A stretch of 64,000 bases of DNA from Chloroflexota bacterium (GTDB lineage: Bacteria > Chloroflexota > Chloroflexia > Chloroflexales > Herpetosiphonaceae). The notes under the pieces are model-generated. The model did no database searches and was not told the DNA's origin. It saw nothing but the letters and a program-made list of their open reading frames with translations. The stretch spans positions 124,001-188,000 of the forward strand of contig JAIUOC010000010.1 of NCBI GenBank assembly GCA_020161265.1, in the 5' to 3' direction. The translations under genes and the position numbers were made by a program. Shown here one piece after another: positions 53,877 to 61,606 of this stretch (the stretch's first letter is position 1; each line of letters opens with the position of its first letter).

Positions 53877-54625
53877 ATGGCACGGCCCACATTTTAGTTG
53901 TCGAAGATGATCCAGCGATTGGGCGTTTGTTGCTGATGCATTTGCGCGAGGCTGGTTGGCATGCCATGCTGGCCAACACGGGCATGGCTGGGCTGCGGCT
54001 ATGGGCTAGCGATTGCTTCCAAATTGTATTGTTGGATGTGATGTTGCCTGATTTGAGTGGCTGGGAGTTATGCCAACAATTACGGGCCGAAAGCAACGTG
54101 CCTATTTTGATGCTCACCGCTAAAGCCAGCGACGATGATGTGGTACGTGGCCTCAATTTGGGTGCTGATGATTATTTGACCAAGCCATTTAGCCAAGCTC
54201 AACTGATTGCCCGCGTCCAACGCTTGATTCAGCGCCAAGCCTTGCTTGAGCCAGCTCCACGGTTACCAAGTTTGGCGGTTGAGCCTGCTGAACCACAGCC
54301 AACTCGACCACCAAGCGGAGCGGTGTTGTTGCGCGAAGCTCGTCAAAAAGCAGGCATTAGTTTGTATGCCGCTGAACGGCGTACAGGCATCCGCTGGGAT
54401 TATTTGCAGGCAATCGAGCAAGGTGCATTTATGCAAATTCCGCTTAAGCACATTAAGCCCTTGCTACTGCAATATTGTGAATTATTGCAAGTTGATGCAC
54501 GGCCAGTTTTTGCCCATGCCCAACAAGTTTATTTAGCCTCGCCCGAATACCATCAGCGCCGCAATTGGCCTTGGCTGGTAGCAGTCAGTTGCATTATTGT
54601 GATTGTGATTGTGATGCTATGGTAA
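53873..54625 (+). CDS. Membrane-anchored response regulator with RodZ-like HTH
   Basis: The 250-residue protein has a complete receiver at 1-120 (VVEDDPAIG, phosphoacceptor Asp55 in IVLLDVMLPDLSG, LTAKA, TKPF). A proline-rich linker at ~125-147 follows, then a RodZ-like helix-turn-helix at ~150-215 (LREARQKAGISLYAAERRTGI, YLQAIEQGAF). One C-terminal transmembrane helix spans 232-249 (WPWLVAVSCIIVIVIVMLW). There is no OmpR winged helix. The GTG start overlaps the upstream stop by four bases. The protein should be held at the membrane with its receiver and HTH in the cytoplasm. Confidence 0.82.
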   Translation: MNGTAHILVVEDDPAIGRLLLMHLREAGWHAMLANTGMAGLRLWASDCFQIVLLDVMLPDLSGWELCQQLRAESNVPILMLTAKASDDDVVRGLNLGADDYLTKPFSQAQLIARVQRLIQRQALLEPAPRLPSLAVEPAEPQPTRPPSGAVLLREARQKAGISLYAAERRTGIRWDYLQAIEQGAFMQIPLKHIKPLLLQYCELLQVDARPVFAHAQQVYLASPEYHQRRNWPWLVAVSCIIVIVIVMLW

Positions 54626-54656
54626 GCTCGCCATGCAGCCTGGTTGCATAGCGAGC
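54626..54656. terminator. Terminator between the REC-HTH-TM and DUF5685 genes
   Basis: GCTCGCCATGCA pairs with TGCATAGCGAGC with one mismatch. It lies directly after the stop at 54625 and before the convergent end at 54666, so it may serve both strands. Confidence 0.7.
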
Positions 54657-54665
54657 TTGCTCATA

Positions 54666-56090
54666 TTAACAATCACAACTACAGCAATCGCCACATTCGC
54701 AGCAACTGCCACATTCACCACAGCCGCCACATTCGCAGCAACTGCAACCATCGCCCTCGCAGGCATCGGTAGCATCGCAACAGCAGCAGGTACATTGGCA
54801 ACAATCACAGCAATCATCATCACAACACACAATCCTTGAACGATGCGAGTGGCGGTGACGACGACTGCGGCTCTGGCAACAACATAAGGCTGCCCCCATC
54901 GCTACATCACGCTTGCGATCTTGATAATGACCTGGCGGCGGAACCGGGTGCGAGCTGGCTGGCGGCAACGAGCCAGGCGGCAACATCGAGGGATCATTTG
55001 GATTGTATTGTGATGGATAGCCTTGATATGGTTGTTGCGGATATTGGCCTTGGTAGGGCGGTTGTTGTGGATATTGGCCTTGATATTCAGGGTTTTCGTG
55101 GGGCTTGAGGGCACGAGTTGGCCCAGTGTAGGCGCGGTTGGGGTCACGCCGCGAAGGATCGTCATCGTAATCGCTGGCCATGGCTGGCAATAAAGCCGCC
55201 GCCACAGGCAAGGCCGTGGCACAAGCCAAACTATGGCGTTTGCATGCGCCAAAGGCTTTCGAGCCAATCGCTGGCAACATGTTCAGCAACAACACTTCAA
55301 CCAAATGCGCTTGCAGCAAGGTTAAACGTTGCCATTGTTGGCGTAAATTGGCAAAAGCATCGTTGAAGATTTTATGGGCAACCGTGCGCAATTCGACTTG
55401 GGGCGTGGCACACAAGGCATTGAAATGGCCACGGGCTTGATCTTCAGCCACATCGTTGTAGCTATCGAGCAGCAACATCATGCGGCCATACATACGGCCC
55501 ATTTGCTCAAGTGGCTCAGCATTGCTTGGTTGGTTGGCCAAAATCGCCGTATGCCGAAACGCCGCACCTACCGCAGCCTCGGTCGGAGCCGAGTAGGTGC
55601 AAAAATCGGCATTGACCAAGGCTTCTACTTCGGCCTGAGCAATTGCCTGTTGGCGCAACAAGGCTGGCTCGAAGCCCAACTCACGCGCGGTTTGCTCAGC
55701 TTTTTTATCCCAACGTTTAGCAACCGTGTTAGCAACCAAGGGCACTTTACCGGCCCAACCATCACGATCGGCCACATTATCACGCAGCCGAATTGCGGCC
55801 ATCAGCAAACTTACGGCGGCAGCATAGCGCGAACCATGATCATCAGCAGCGACCACATCGAGTGCCCGAAAACCACGTAAAGCGCAGACACTGGTGCGGC
55901 GGGAGCCTTGTTCAGCGCGTTGAGCTTCGTACAACGCCGAAAGCAAAGCAGCATCGTAATTGGTGGTAATTCGCGCAACTTGGCCATGCTGGTCGCGCAA
56001 GGTCAGACACATACCACAAATATGGCTCCACCAAGCAGCATGGGTTGGTTGATCGAGGTGCGGCGAGCACCCACGCAGAACTCCAAACAT
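54666..56090 (-). CDS. DUF5685 family protein with a cysteine-rich tail
   Basis: The 474-residue protein starts MFGVLRGC, then HICGMCLTLRDQHGQVARITTNYD, the DUF5685 signature, in a helical domain of ~290 residues. Residues ~305-385 are a Pro/Gln/Tyr-rich linker with YQGQYPQQP repeats. The last 72 residues contain 28 cysteines, many in CC or CxC pairs, after an Arg/His-rich patch (SRSRRHRHSHRS). Such a tail should bind metal or form disulfides. The function of DUF5685 is unknown to me. ATG 56090 follows AAAGGG. An upstream frame from 56132 is rejected. Confidence 0.78.
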   Translation of the reverse strand: MFGVLRGCSPHLDQPTHAAWWSHICGMCLTLRDQHGQVARITTNYDAALLSALYEAQRAEQGSRRTSVCALRGFRALDVVAADDHGSRYAAAVSLLMAAIRLRDNVADRDGWAGKVPLVANTVAKRWDKKAEQTARELGFEPALLRQQAIAQAEVEALVNADFCTYSAPTEAAVGAAFRHTAILANQPSNAEPLEQMGRMYGRMMLLLDSYNDVAEDQARGHFNALCATPQVELRTVAHKIFNDAFANLRQQWQRLTLLQAHLVEVLLLNMLPAIGSKAFGACKRHSLACATALPVAAALLPAMASDYDDDPSRRDPNRAYTGPTRALKPHENPEYQGQYPQQPPYQGQYPQQPYQGYPSQYNPNDPSMLPPGSLPPASSHPVPPPGHYQDRKRDVAMGAALCCCQSRSRRHRHSHRSRIVCCDDDCCDCCQCTCCCCDATDACEGDGCSCCECGGCGECGSCCECGDCCSCDC

Positions 56091-56184
56091 AGCAGACCCT
56101 TTCTCAAAAAGAACATCGCAGGAAACGGCCAATTGAGGCTAAAAATCTTGCAAAACATACGTGGGTTAAAGCTGGATTGTTGCG

Positions 56185-56217
56185 AAAAAAAGAGCTTGAG
56201 GTCAATTCCCCAAGCTC
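56185..56217 (-). terminator. Terminator after lgt
   Basis: GAGCTTG pairs with CAAGCTC around an inner GG/CC. On the minus strand seven T follow (56191-56185). It lies about ten bases after the stop at 56228. Confidence 0.8.
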
Positions 56218-56227
56218 CTGATCGCGA

Positions 56228-57127
56228 TTAAGCGGCGGCTTTGGCGGTTTCAGGCTCTGGTTGCCATGGCTCATCCCATTGTTGGTAGCTACTGGCTGGT
56301 GGATTGCGCTGCAACACGCGGCGCAACACAAATAAGGCGCTACAACCAACAATCAAAACGATGCTGGTCAAACGGGCCATCGAGAGGCTATCGTTACAAA
56401 TAGCGCCACCAACGCCGCCAGTACAGAGCTTATCAACCCGTAAATCTTCGATCCAAAAGCGGCCAATTGAGTAGAGCACACCATAAATCAGCAATGAATC
56501 GCCGTTGCGCAAGCGCCCACGGAAGCGGCGTTCGATAAAGACAATCGAGAACAACACGCCTAAATTCCACAGCGATTCGTATAAAAAGGTGGGGTGAAAA
56601 CGGGTGGCAGCATCATATTGTTCAGTGCCACGAATCCGATATTGGGCTGGAATATCCAAATTCCAGGGCAAACCGTTGCTGACTGGGCCGCCGTAGGCTT
56701 CGTTGTTGAAAAAGTTGCCCCAGCGCCCAATTGCTTGGCCAACACTCAAACATGGGGCCAGAACATCCATCCATGTGAGAGCATTAGTTTTGGTGCGCCA
56801 AGCAGCGATCAACACCGTTAATACTGCGCCAACGATCGCTCCGTGGATGGCCAAGCCGCCCTTGGTGGTATTGATCATATCGATAAATGGGCCATCACGA
56901 TATTGCGGCCACGATGAAGCCACATACCAAATTCGCCCGCCGGCAACGCCCAAAATCAAGCCAACGATCAACCAATCCCAAACGATATTGGGGTTATAGC
57001 CACGGGCACGGGCACGATGAGCACCAAGCCAGCCCCCCAGCATAGCGCCACTCAAAATTGCAATCGCATACATACGAATTACAATCGGGCCTAACTCAAG
57101 CAAATTCGGACCAAACGGCGGATGCAT
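56228..57127 (-). CDS. lgt: Prolipoprotein diacylglyceryl transferase
   Basis: The 299-residue membrane enzyme transfers diacylglycerol to the cysteine of prolipoproteins, such as the M1 peptidase encoded in this window. It has about seven transmembrane helices, the GGRIWYVASSW segment, the signature GRWGNFFNNEAYGGP at ~135-149, and FHPTFLYESLWNL. Length agrees with the family. AAGGAG precedes ATG 57127. The HExxH peptidase gene ends 42 bases upstream on the same strand. Confidence 0.95.
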   Translation of the reverse strand: MHPPFGPNLLELGPIVIRMYAIAILSGAMLGGWLGAHRARARGYNPNIVWDWLIVGLILGVAGGRIWYVASSWPQYRDGPFIDMINTTKGGLAIHGAIVGAVLTVLIAAWRTKTNALTWMDVLAPCLSVGQAIGRWGNFFNNEAYGGPVSNGLPWNLDIPAQYRIRGTEQYDAATRFHPTFLYESLWNLGVLFSIVFIERRFRGRLRNGDSLLIYGVLYSIGRFWIEDLRVDKLCTGGVGGAICNDSLSMARLTSIVLIVGCSALFVLRRVLQRNPPASSYQQWDEPWQPEPETAKAAA

Positions 57128-57169
57128 AGACTCTCCTTTGCACAATTGCTTCGGCCATTGTAGCACGGC

Positions 57170-58039
57170 CTAATCCAGCGTTTGCCGCCATTCAGCTTCT
57201 AATAAACCAAAGGAGCGATTGTAAATTGCTGCGTAATTAGCTGCGCCAGGCTGACGTTCGCCACCTGAAATATACAATTGATCGAAGGCTTCACGGCCAT
57301 AGGTGTTAATCAAATAATCGACAAAACTCGCCCATTGATAATAAAGTACGTTCATGCCGTCGATGCCAACGCTAGCATAGTGGGTTGCCAAGGGCAACGC
57401 TTGCCCATTGGCCTGATAATCGCGGGCAAAGCTCGTAAAATCGCTGGCACTGCCCAGCCAATAGCGGCCAGCGCCCCAAGTTGCAAAACCCTCAGAAAGC
57501 GCCAAGTCGGCGCTCAAATGGGCAGCACCATAGCGATCCTGCTCTAATTGATGGATAAATTCATGAGCAGCTATGTTTACCACGCGGCTGCGTGCCACCC
57601 CAGCACAACTATAGATATAAATCACTCGCACATCGGAGTAGGTTACACCATGGAAACCACATTGAGCATCTTGGCTGATGACCACCGTCACCCGTTCATT
57701 CAAACGAATATTAGTACGTTCTTGAACATAATCGAGGGCAGTTTGCAATTCGCTGGCTAAATCGTTACTTTGGTCTTGATACAGCTCAGCTTCGAGCACC
57801 AAATCGATTTGGTTGGAGCTGCCAGCGGCGTTGCTTTGCTCAATCGCTTGCAAGGTGGTGGGCGGCAAGGGGGTAAGTTGGCTTTGCGGCACACTCGCCG
57901 CTGCATCATTAAAATAGGCACTCAACGGAGCATACTGATTTTTGGGCTGATTAAGCTGATTCACAATCAACAATAACAAGCCCAACAGCACTGCAATTGG
58001 CCCAAGTGTTGCCCAATCCAATGGTTTTTGTCGCCGCAT
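57170..58039 (-). CDS. Membrane-anchored HExxH (gluzincin-like) peptidase
   Basis: The 289-residue protein has one N-terminal transmembrane helix (LGPIAVLLGLLLLIVNQL). The extracytoplasmic part has the zinc motif AAHEFIHQLEQDRYG at ~160-175 and a downstream LSEGFATWGAG that could supply the third ligand Glu. This fits the peptidase MA / gluzincin-like group, with no specific family that I can name. ATG 58039 follows GGGG; a TTG at 58051 is less likely. It is 42 bases before lgt on the same strand. Confidence 0.78.
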   Translation of the reverse strand: MRRQKPLDWATLGPIAVLLGLLLLIVNQLNQPKNQYAPLSAYFNDAAASVPQSQLTPLPPTTLQAIEQSNAAGSSNQIDLVLEAELYQDQSNDLASELQTALDYVQERTNIRLNERVTVVISQDAQCGFHGVTYSDVRVIYIYSCAGVARSRVVNIAAHEFIHQLEQDRYGAAHLSADLALSEGFATWGAGRYWLGSASDFTSFARDYQANGQALPLATHYASVGIDGMNVLYYQWASFVDYLINTYGREAFDQLYISGGERQPGAANYAAIYNRSFGLLEAEWRQTLD

Positions 58040-58080
58040 CGCCAACCCCAATCACACATCAGCAGCGGCTATTGTACCAC

Positions 58081-59148
58081 TCACAATTGATCGCTAAGCT
58101 CAATCACCGTAATTCCCTCGGCATCGGCCACGGCAAAACGTTGGTTAGCTTGATCAAAGGCAATAGGCGGGGGAATCAACTCTGGCTTCATTAATAAACT
58201 ACTGGTCTGTGTGCCTGTATTAAGCTGTGTCCAGCGCTGAATAATCTTACCAGTCATACAATCGAATAATTTTGGGTGCTCGTAAAACCCAATTAAATAA
58301 CGCTCGGTTAATGGCATCATGGTGCCAACAATTTCCTCAGCTTTGACAATCGAACGATACCGACGATTAATCAGATCGTAGCTGCCAATGCTATAAGGGC
58401 CACTATGGAACAGCGGATCTTCGTGATTCTCAGGAGATTCATCATCATCTTCCGGATATTCGCTGTTAACAAGGATTAAGGTTTGATCATCAAGAAACGC
58501 TGCGGCACTAATCTCCGCAACTATTGGATAGGCAAATTCAAAGTGATTCGAATCAAGGATACGAGGATCGGCTAGTACATCGGCTACTTCATACAGCACG
58601 AAGGTATCATACGGATGCCAAATCCAACCAGCATTCAACAACCACCGACCACCAGGGCTTTGGATTAAGCGCGAGTGAAATATATCCATCGGATTACGAT
58701 CATCCGTTTCGGCAAACCATAACCTTAAGCGCTCAATGAGGGTTTTATTCAACGAGGCTGCTGAGCGCCCGGTGCGGGCCTCTTCAATTTCAAGTTTGAG
58801 ATAACGTTCAGGGCAATGGATCAACAATTCACGCCCTTGGGCATCGTGAAGAAACCCAACTGGATATTCATAAATAGTGGCATGGTATTTATCACGCGTT
58901 AACGTTCGTAGTGGCTTATGCCGATCAATCAGCATTCCCGCTGTGCCAAGGCGCTGGTAAATAACTGCTAAATCACCAGATGCCGATTGTACTGCTGCGT
59001 CAAATATTTGACCATAGCCACGATGAAATCGGTCAGCAGTTCCATTAAGTTGATAGATTGTTCCAGTCACCCAATCAATCAGTTTCTGTTTGTCCCAACA
59101 AAGGGAACGCACACCAACCGCTGAAATTCGATATTCTCGATAGTGCAT
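58081..59148 (-). CDS. Propeller-like protein of unknown function (paralogue A)
   Basis: I recognise no named family for this 355-residue protein. It starts MHYREYRISAVGVRSLCW and has beta-rich segments with regular aromatic and Gly-Asp positions: FDAAVQSASGDLAVIYQRL, SRLIQSPGGRWLLNAGW, and AAAFLDDQTLILVN. This suggests a WD40-like beta-propeller. The end ..PPIAFDQANQRFAVADAEG is almost identical to that of the next gene. It lacks a signal peptide. Both genes lie on the minus strand; this one starts 115 bases after the end of its paralogue. Confidence 0.65.
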   Translation of the reverse strand: MHYREYRISAVGVRSLCWDKQKLIDWVTGTIYQLNGTADRFHRGYGQIFDAAVQSASGDLAVIYQRLGTAGMLIDRHKPLRTLTRDKYHATIYEYPVGFLHDAQGRELLIHCPERYLKLEIEEARTGRSAASLNKTLIERLRLWFAETDDRNPMDIFHSRLIQSPGGRWLLNAGWIWHPYDTFVLYEVADVLADPRILDSNHFEFAYPIVAEISAAAFLDDQTLILVNSEYPEDDDESPENHEDPLFHSGPYSIGSYDLINRRYRSIVKAEEIVGTMMPLTERYLIGFYEHPKLFDCMTGKIIQRWTQLNTGTQTSSLLMKPELIPPPIAFDQANQRFAVADAEGITVIELSDQL

Positions 59149-59262
59149 TACTAACCCTCAATAATCTCGTTGCCCACTATAGTATAAGAAGAATCTCCTT
59201 GTATTAACCATCGATTGATGGAGAATGTAGTTAACTGAGGGCGAGAACTGCTGTTATTAGCC

Positions 59263-60264
59263 CTATAAACTCAATTCAATCACCGTAATCCCCTCGGCAT
59301 CGGCCACCGCAAAGCGTTGGTTAGCTTGATCAAAGGCAATCGGCGGGATGGCTTGATCTAGCCTGCCGATCATGCTATGGGTTTGACGGCCTGTGGCTAA
59401 ATCGGGCCAGCGCTGCACCACCTTGCCCGTGGTGCAATCGAATAATTTTGGATGATCGTAAAAACCAACCACATAGCGCTCGCTCAGCGCCATGGCTGTG
59501 CCGACAATCTCCTCGGCCTCGACGATGGCCCTAAATTGGCGATTAACTAGATCGTAGTAGCCAATGCTATGTGCGCCGCGCCGTTGTACCAGCGTATCAA
59601 CCAAATCGGCACTTAAGTTGGCAAATTCATCAGTGATAATCAGCAGGGTTTGTTCATCTAAAAAGCTGACCGAGCTAATATCAACCTTAATCGGTGGGCA
59701 AAAACCTTCGGTATCGAGGATTTGCGGTTGTGCCCAGATTTCATCAACGTTGTAAATTGCCACGGTATGGGTCGGCTGCCACTGCCAACCAGCGCTCACC
59801 AACCATTTGCCTTTGGGGCTAACACTCAGGCGCGAATGAAAAATTTTGACTGGCTTGCGTTCGGCTTCATTCAACCGCCGATTTGTGGCAACATCTTCAA
59901 GCTCAAGTTGATTGTATTTTTCGGGGCAATGCACCAATACCTCGTTCAAATCGGCATGTTGAAGAATCGCGATGGGATATTCGTAGCTATCGGCGTAGTA
60001 GTAGCTACGGTTAATTTCGCGGACAATTTGGCCATTGTTAAGCACTAAACCCTTGGTTCCTAAGCGATGATAAATTACCACGACCTCGCCGGAAGCCGAT
60101 TGCACCGCCGCATCAAAGCCAAACGGATAGACCGTTGATGAACGTTTAATCGTGCCATCCAACTGATAGCGCGTGCCACCAGCTACCCAATCGACCAAGC
60201 TCTGGTCATGCCAACATAACGAACGCACATGCGGCGCAGCAATCCGATATTCACGAAAATTCAT
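59263..60264 (-). CDS. Propeller-like protein of unknown function (paralogue B)
   Basis: The 333-residue protein is a tandem duplicate of the 58081-59148 product. It starts MNFREYRIAAPHVRSLCW and shares FDAAVQSASGE, IFHSRLSVSPKGKWLVSAGW, and YYDLVNRQFRAIVEAEEIVGT. The duplicate lacks about 20 residues around position 160 relative to its paralogue. ATG 60264 follows GAGG; the frame from 60288 is less likely. The function is unknown; close pairs of cytoplasmic propellers often act in protein binding. Confidence 0.65.
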   Translation of the reverse strand: MNFREYRIAAPHVRSLCWHDQSLVDWVAGGTRYQLDGTIKRSSTVYPFGFDAAVQSASGEVVVIYHRLGTKGLVLNNGQIVREINRSYYYADSYEYPIAILQHADLNEVLVHCPEKYNQLELEDVATNRRLNEAERKPVKIFHSRLSVSPKGKWLVSAGWQWQPTHTVAIYNVDEIWAQPQILDTEGFCPPIKVDISSVSFLDEQTLLIITDEFANLSADLVDTLVQRRGAHSIGYYDLVNRQFRAIVEAEEIVGTAMALSERYVVGFYDHPKLFDCTTGKVVQRWPDLATGRQTHSMIGRLDQAIPPIAFDQANQRFAVADAEGITVIELSL

Positions 60265-60342
60265 ATCAACCTCAACTATTTTGGGCAATTTAGGCTAAAG
60301 CAGCAGCCATGCCACGTTAATAAAATCATTGCAATAAGTCTA

Positions 60343-60371
60343 TTGCATCACATTAACTGCTATGGTATACT
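60343..60371 (+). promoter_or_regulatory. Promoter for the APH-MATE leader
   Basis: TTGCAT (60343-60348), a 17-base spacer and TATACT (60366-60371) suggest a start near 60378. This leaves a leader of about 245 bases before the ATG at 60624. Confidence 0.5.
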
Positions 60372-60377
60372 TCTGTA

Positions 60378-60623
60378 ACGTTTCAGAAACACTGCCGTTG
60401 CTTGAGCGTTTCTCCTCAGAAAGGTCGTAGGGCAAGGTACGGCAAACACTGCGCCAACGACTTGGATGCGCTTACCTCGCGTGTTCGAAGCATACTCTCC
60501 TTGAACTTCCAACCCAGTAGCTTTGGTTCTCCCGATCGGGGCTACTGGGTTGGAGGTTTTCAGCGTTAGCAATGGTGTGCGCTGGCTAATCGGGCGCATC
60601 GCCATGATTTTGAAAGGAAGCCA
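60378..60623 (+). promoter_or_regulatory. Long structured 5' leader upstream of the APH-like gene
   Basis: About 245 bases precede the start codon and contain no supportable gene. GTTTCAGAAAC near 60380-60390 can fold. GCCGT (60394-60398) can pair with ACGGC (60439-60443), enclosing TTTCTCCTCAGAAA. A 14-bp perfect stem, TCCAACCCAGTAGC with GCTACTGGGTTGGA (60508-60554), carries an inner CCCGATCGGG palindrome and is followed by GGTTTT. CTTCC at 60506-60510 could pair with GGAAG of the ribosome-binding site (60616-60620). I match it to no riboswitch class I know. Confidence 0.5.
60508..60560 (+). terminator. Terminator-like hairpin inside the leader
   Basis: A 14-bp perfect stem with a 19-base loop containing a palindrome is followed by TTTT at 60557-60560. 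It lies about 65 bases before the APH start codon, as in attenuators. Confidence 0.55.
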
Positions 60624-61601
60624 ATGTATAGCACCACCAAAAATGCTAAAACCCGCGAGCAAATTGCTGCAATGGTGGCCCATGCCTTCGCTGGTATGCA
60701 GCTTGCACCGCACGAACAAGCAATTCAAGAGCTAAAAGATGGTTGGTTTAATGCTGCCTACGCCATCAGCTTAGCGGATGGTCGCGAAGTTGTGCTCAAA
60801 ATCGCACCCCTGCCAGATGCCGATGTGCTGAGCTACGAGCAAAATATTATGCAAACTGAAGTCGCGGCAATGCGCTTAGTCCAGCAAAATCCAGCGATTC
60901 CTGTGCCAACGATTTATTTTTTTGACGAAACGTTGAGCATTTGTGATTCGCCTTACTTTTTTATGCAAAAAATTGCTGGCGATAATCTCGAACATGTGCG
61001 GGCAACGCTTGAGCCAGCAGTCCAAGCCAAGGTTGATCAGCACATTGGGGCCATTATCCACGAAATCAATCAATTTAGTGGCAGCTATTTTGGCTACGAA
61101 GGCAACCCCAAACTACGCGGCGATAGCTGGAAAGCCACATTTATCACATTAATCGATGCCTTGTTGGCTGATGGCCAGCGTAAAAACGTTGAACTTGAAT
61201 ATAGCTATGCTGAAATTCGCGCGGCTGTGTTGAAGCATGCCGCAGCACTTGATGAAGTTACCACACCCGCTTTGGTGCACTGGGATGCCTGGAACGCCAA
61301 CTTTTTCGTGGAGCATGGCAAGATTGTCGGGATCATTGATTTTGAGCGGGCGCTATGGGGCGATCCCTTGATGGAAGCCCAATTTCGGCCATTCTCGGGC
61401 GAAAGCCTGAGCAATTTTATGCAGGGCTATGGCAAAATAGCTTTTACGCCTGCGGAAGAACAGCGCAATCAACTGTATTCGTTATATTTGGCACTGGTGA
61501 TGGCGATTGAATGTTACTATCGCAATTATGATACCGATTTTGTGCGCACGATTGCCCGTCAACTGCTCGGCGCAACCATGGATTGGCTCAAGGCTGATTA
61601 G
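60624..61601 (+). CDS. Aminoglycoside phosphotransferase (APH)-family kinase
   Basis: The 325-residue protein has the APH-type kinase fold: ELKDGWFNAAYAISLADGREVVLKIAP (nucleotide loop and Lys), catalytic loop VHWDAWNANFF at ~220 with Asp and Asn, and IVGIIDFERALWGDP with the metal-binding IDFE. Members phosphorylate aminoglycosides, macrolides, choline or other small molecules; the substrate is not known here. AAAGGAAG precedes the ATG. The MATE gene follows after five bases, which points towards a drug- or metabolite-related role. Confidence 0.82.
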   Translation: MYSTTKNAKTREQIAAMVAHAFAGMQLAPHEQAIQELKDGWFNAAYAISLADGREVVLKIAPLPDADVLSYEQNIMQTEVAAMRLVQQNPAIPVPTIYFFDETLSICDSPYFFMQKIAGDNLEHVRATLEPAVQAKVDQHIGAIIHEINQFSGSYFGYEGNPKLRGDSWKATFITLIDALLADGQRKNVELEYSYAEIRAAVLKHAAALDEVTTPALVHWDAWNANFFVEHGKIVGIIDFERALWGDPLMEAQFRPFSGESLSNFMQGYGKIAFTPAEEQRNQLYSLYLALVMAIECYYRNYDTDFVRTIARQLLGATMDWLKAD

Positions 61602-61606
61602 ATTGT

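Noticed and set aside
60362..60430. 22-codon leader peptide before the APH-like gene
   Set aside because: Its ATG lies upstream of the predicted transcript start, overlaps the -10 element and has no ribosome-binding site.
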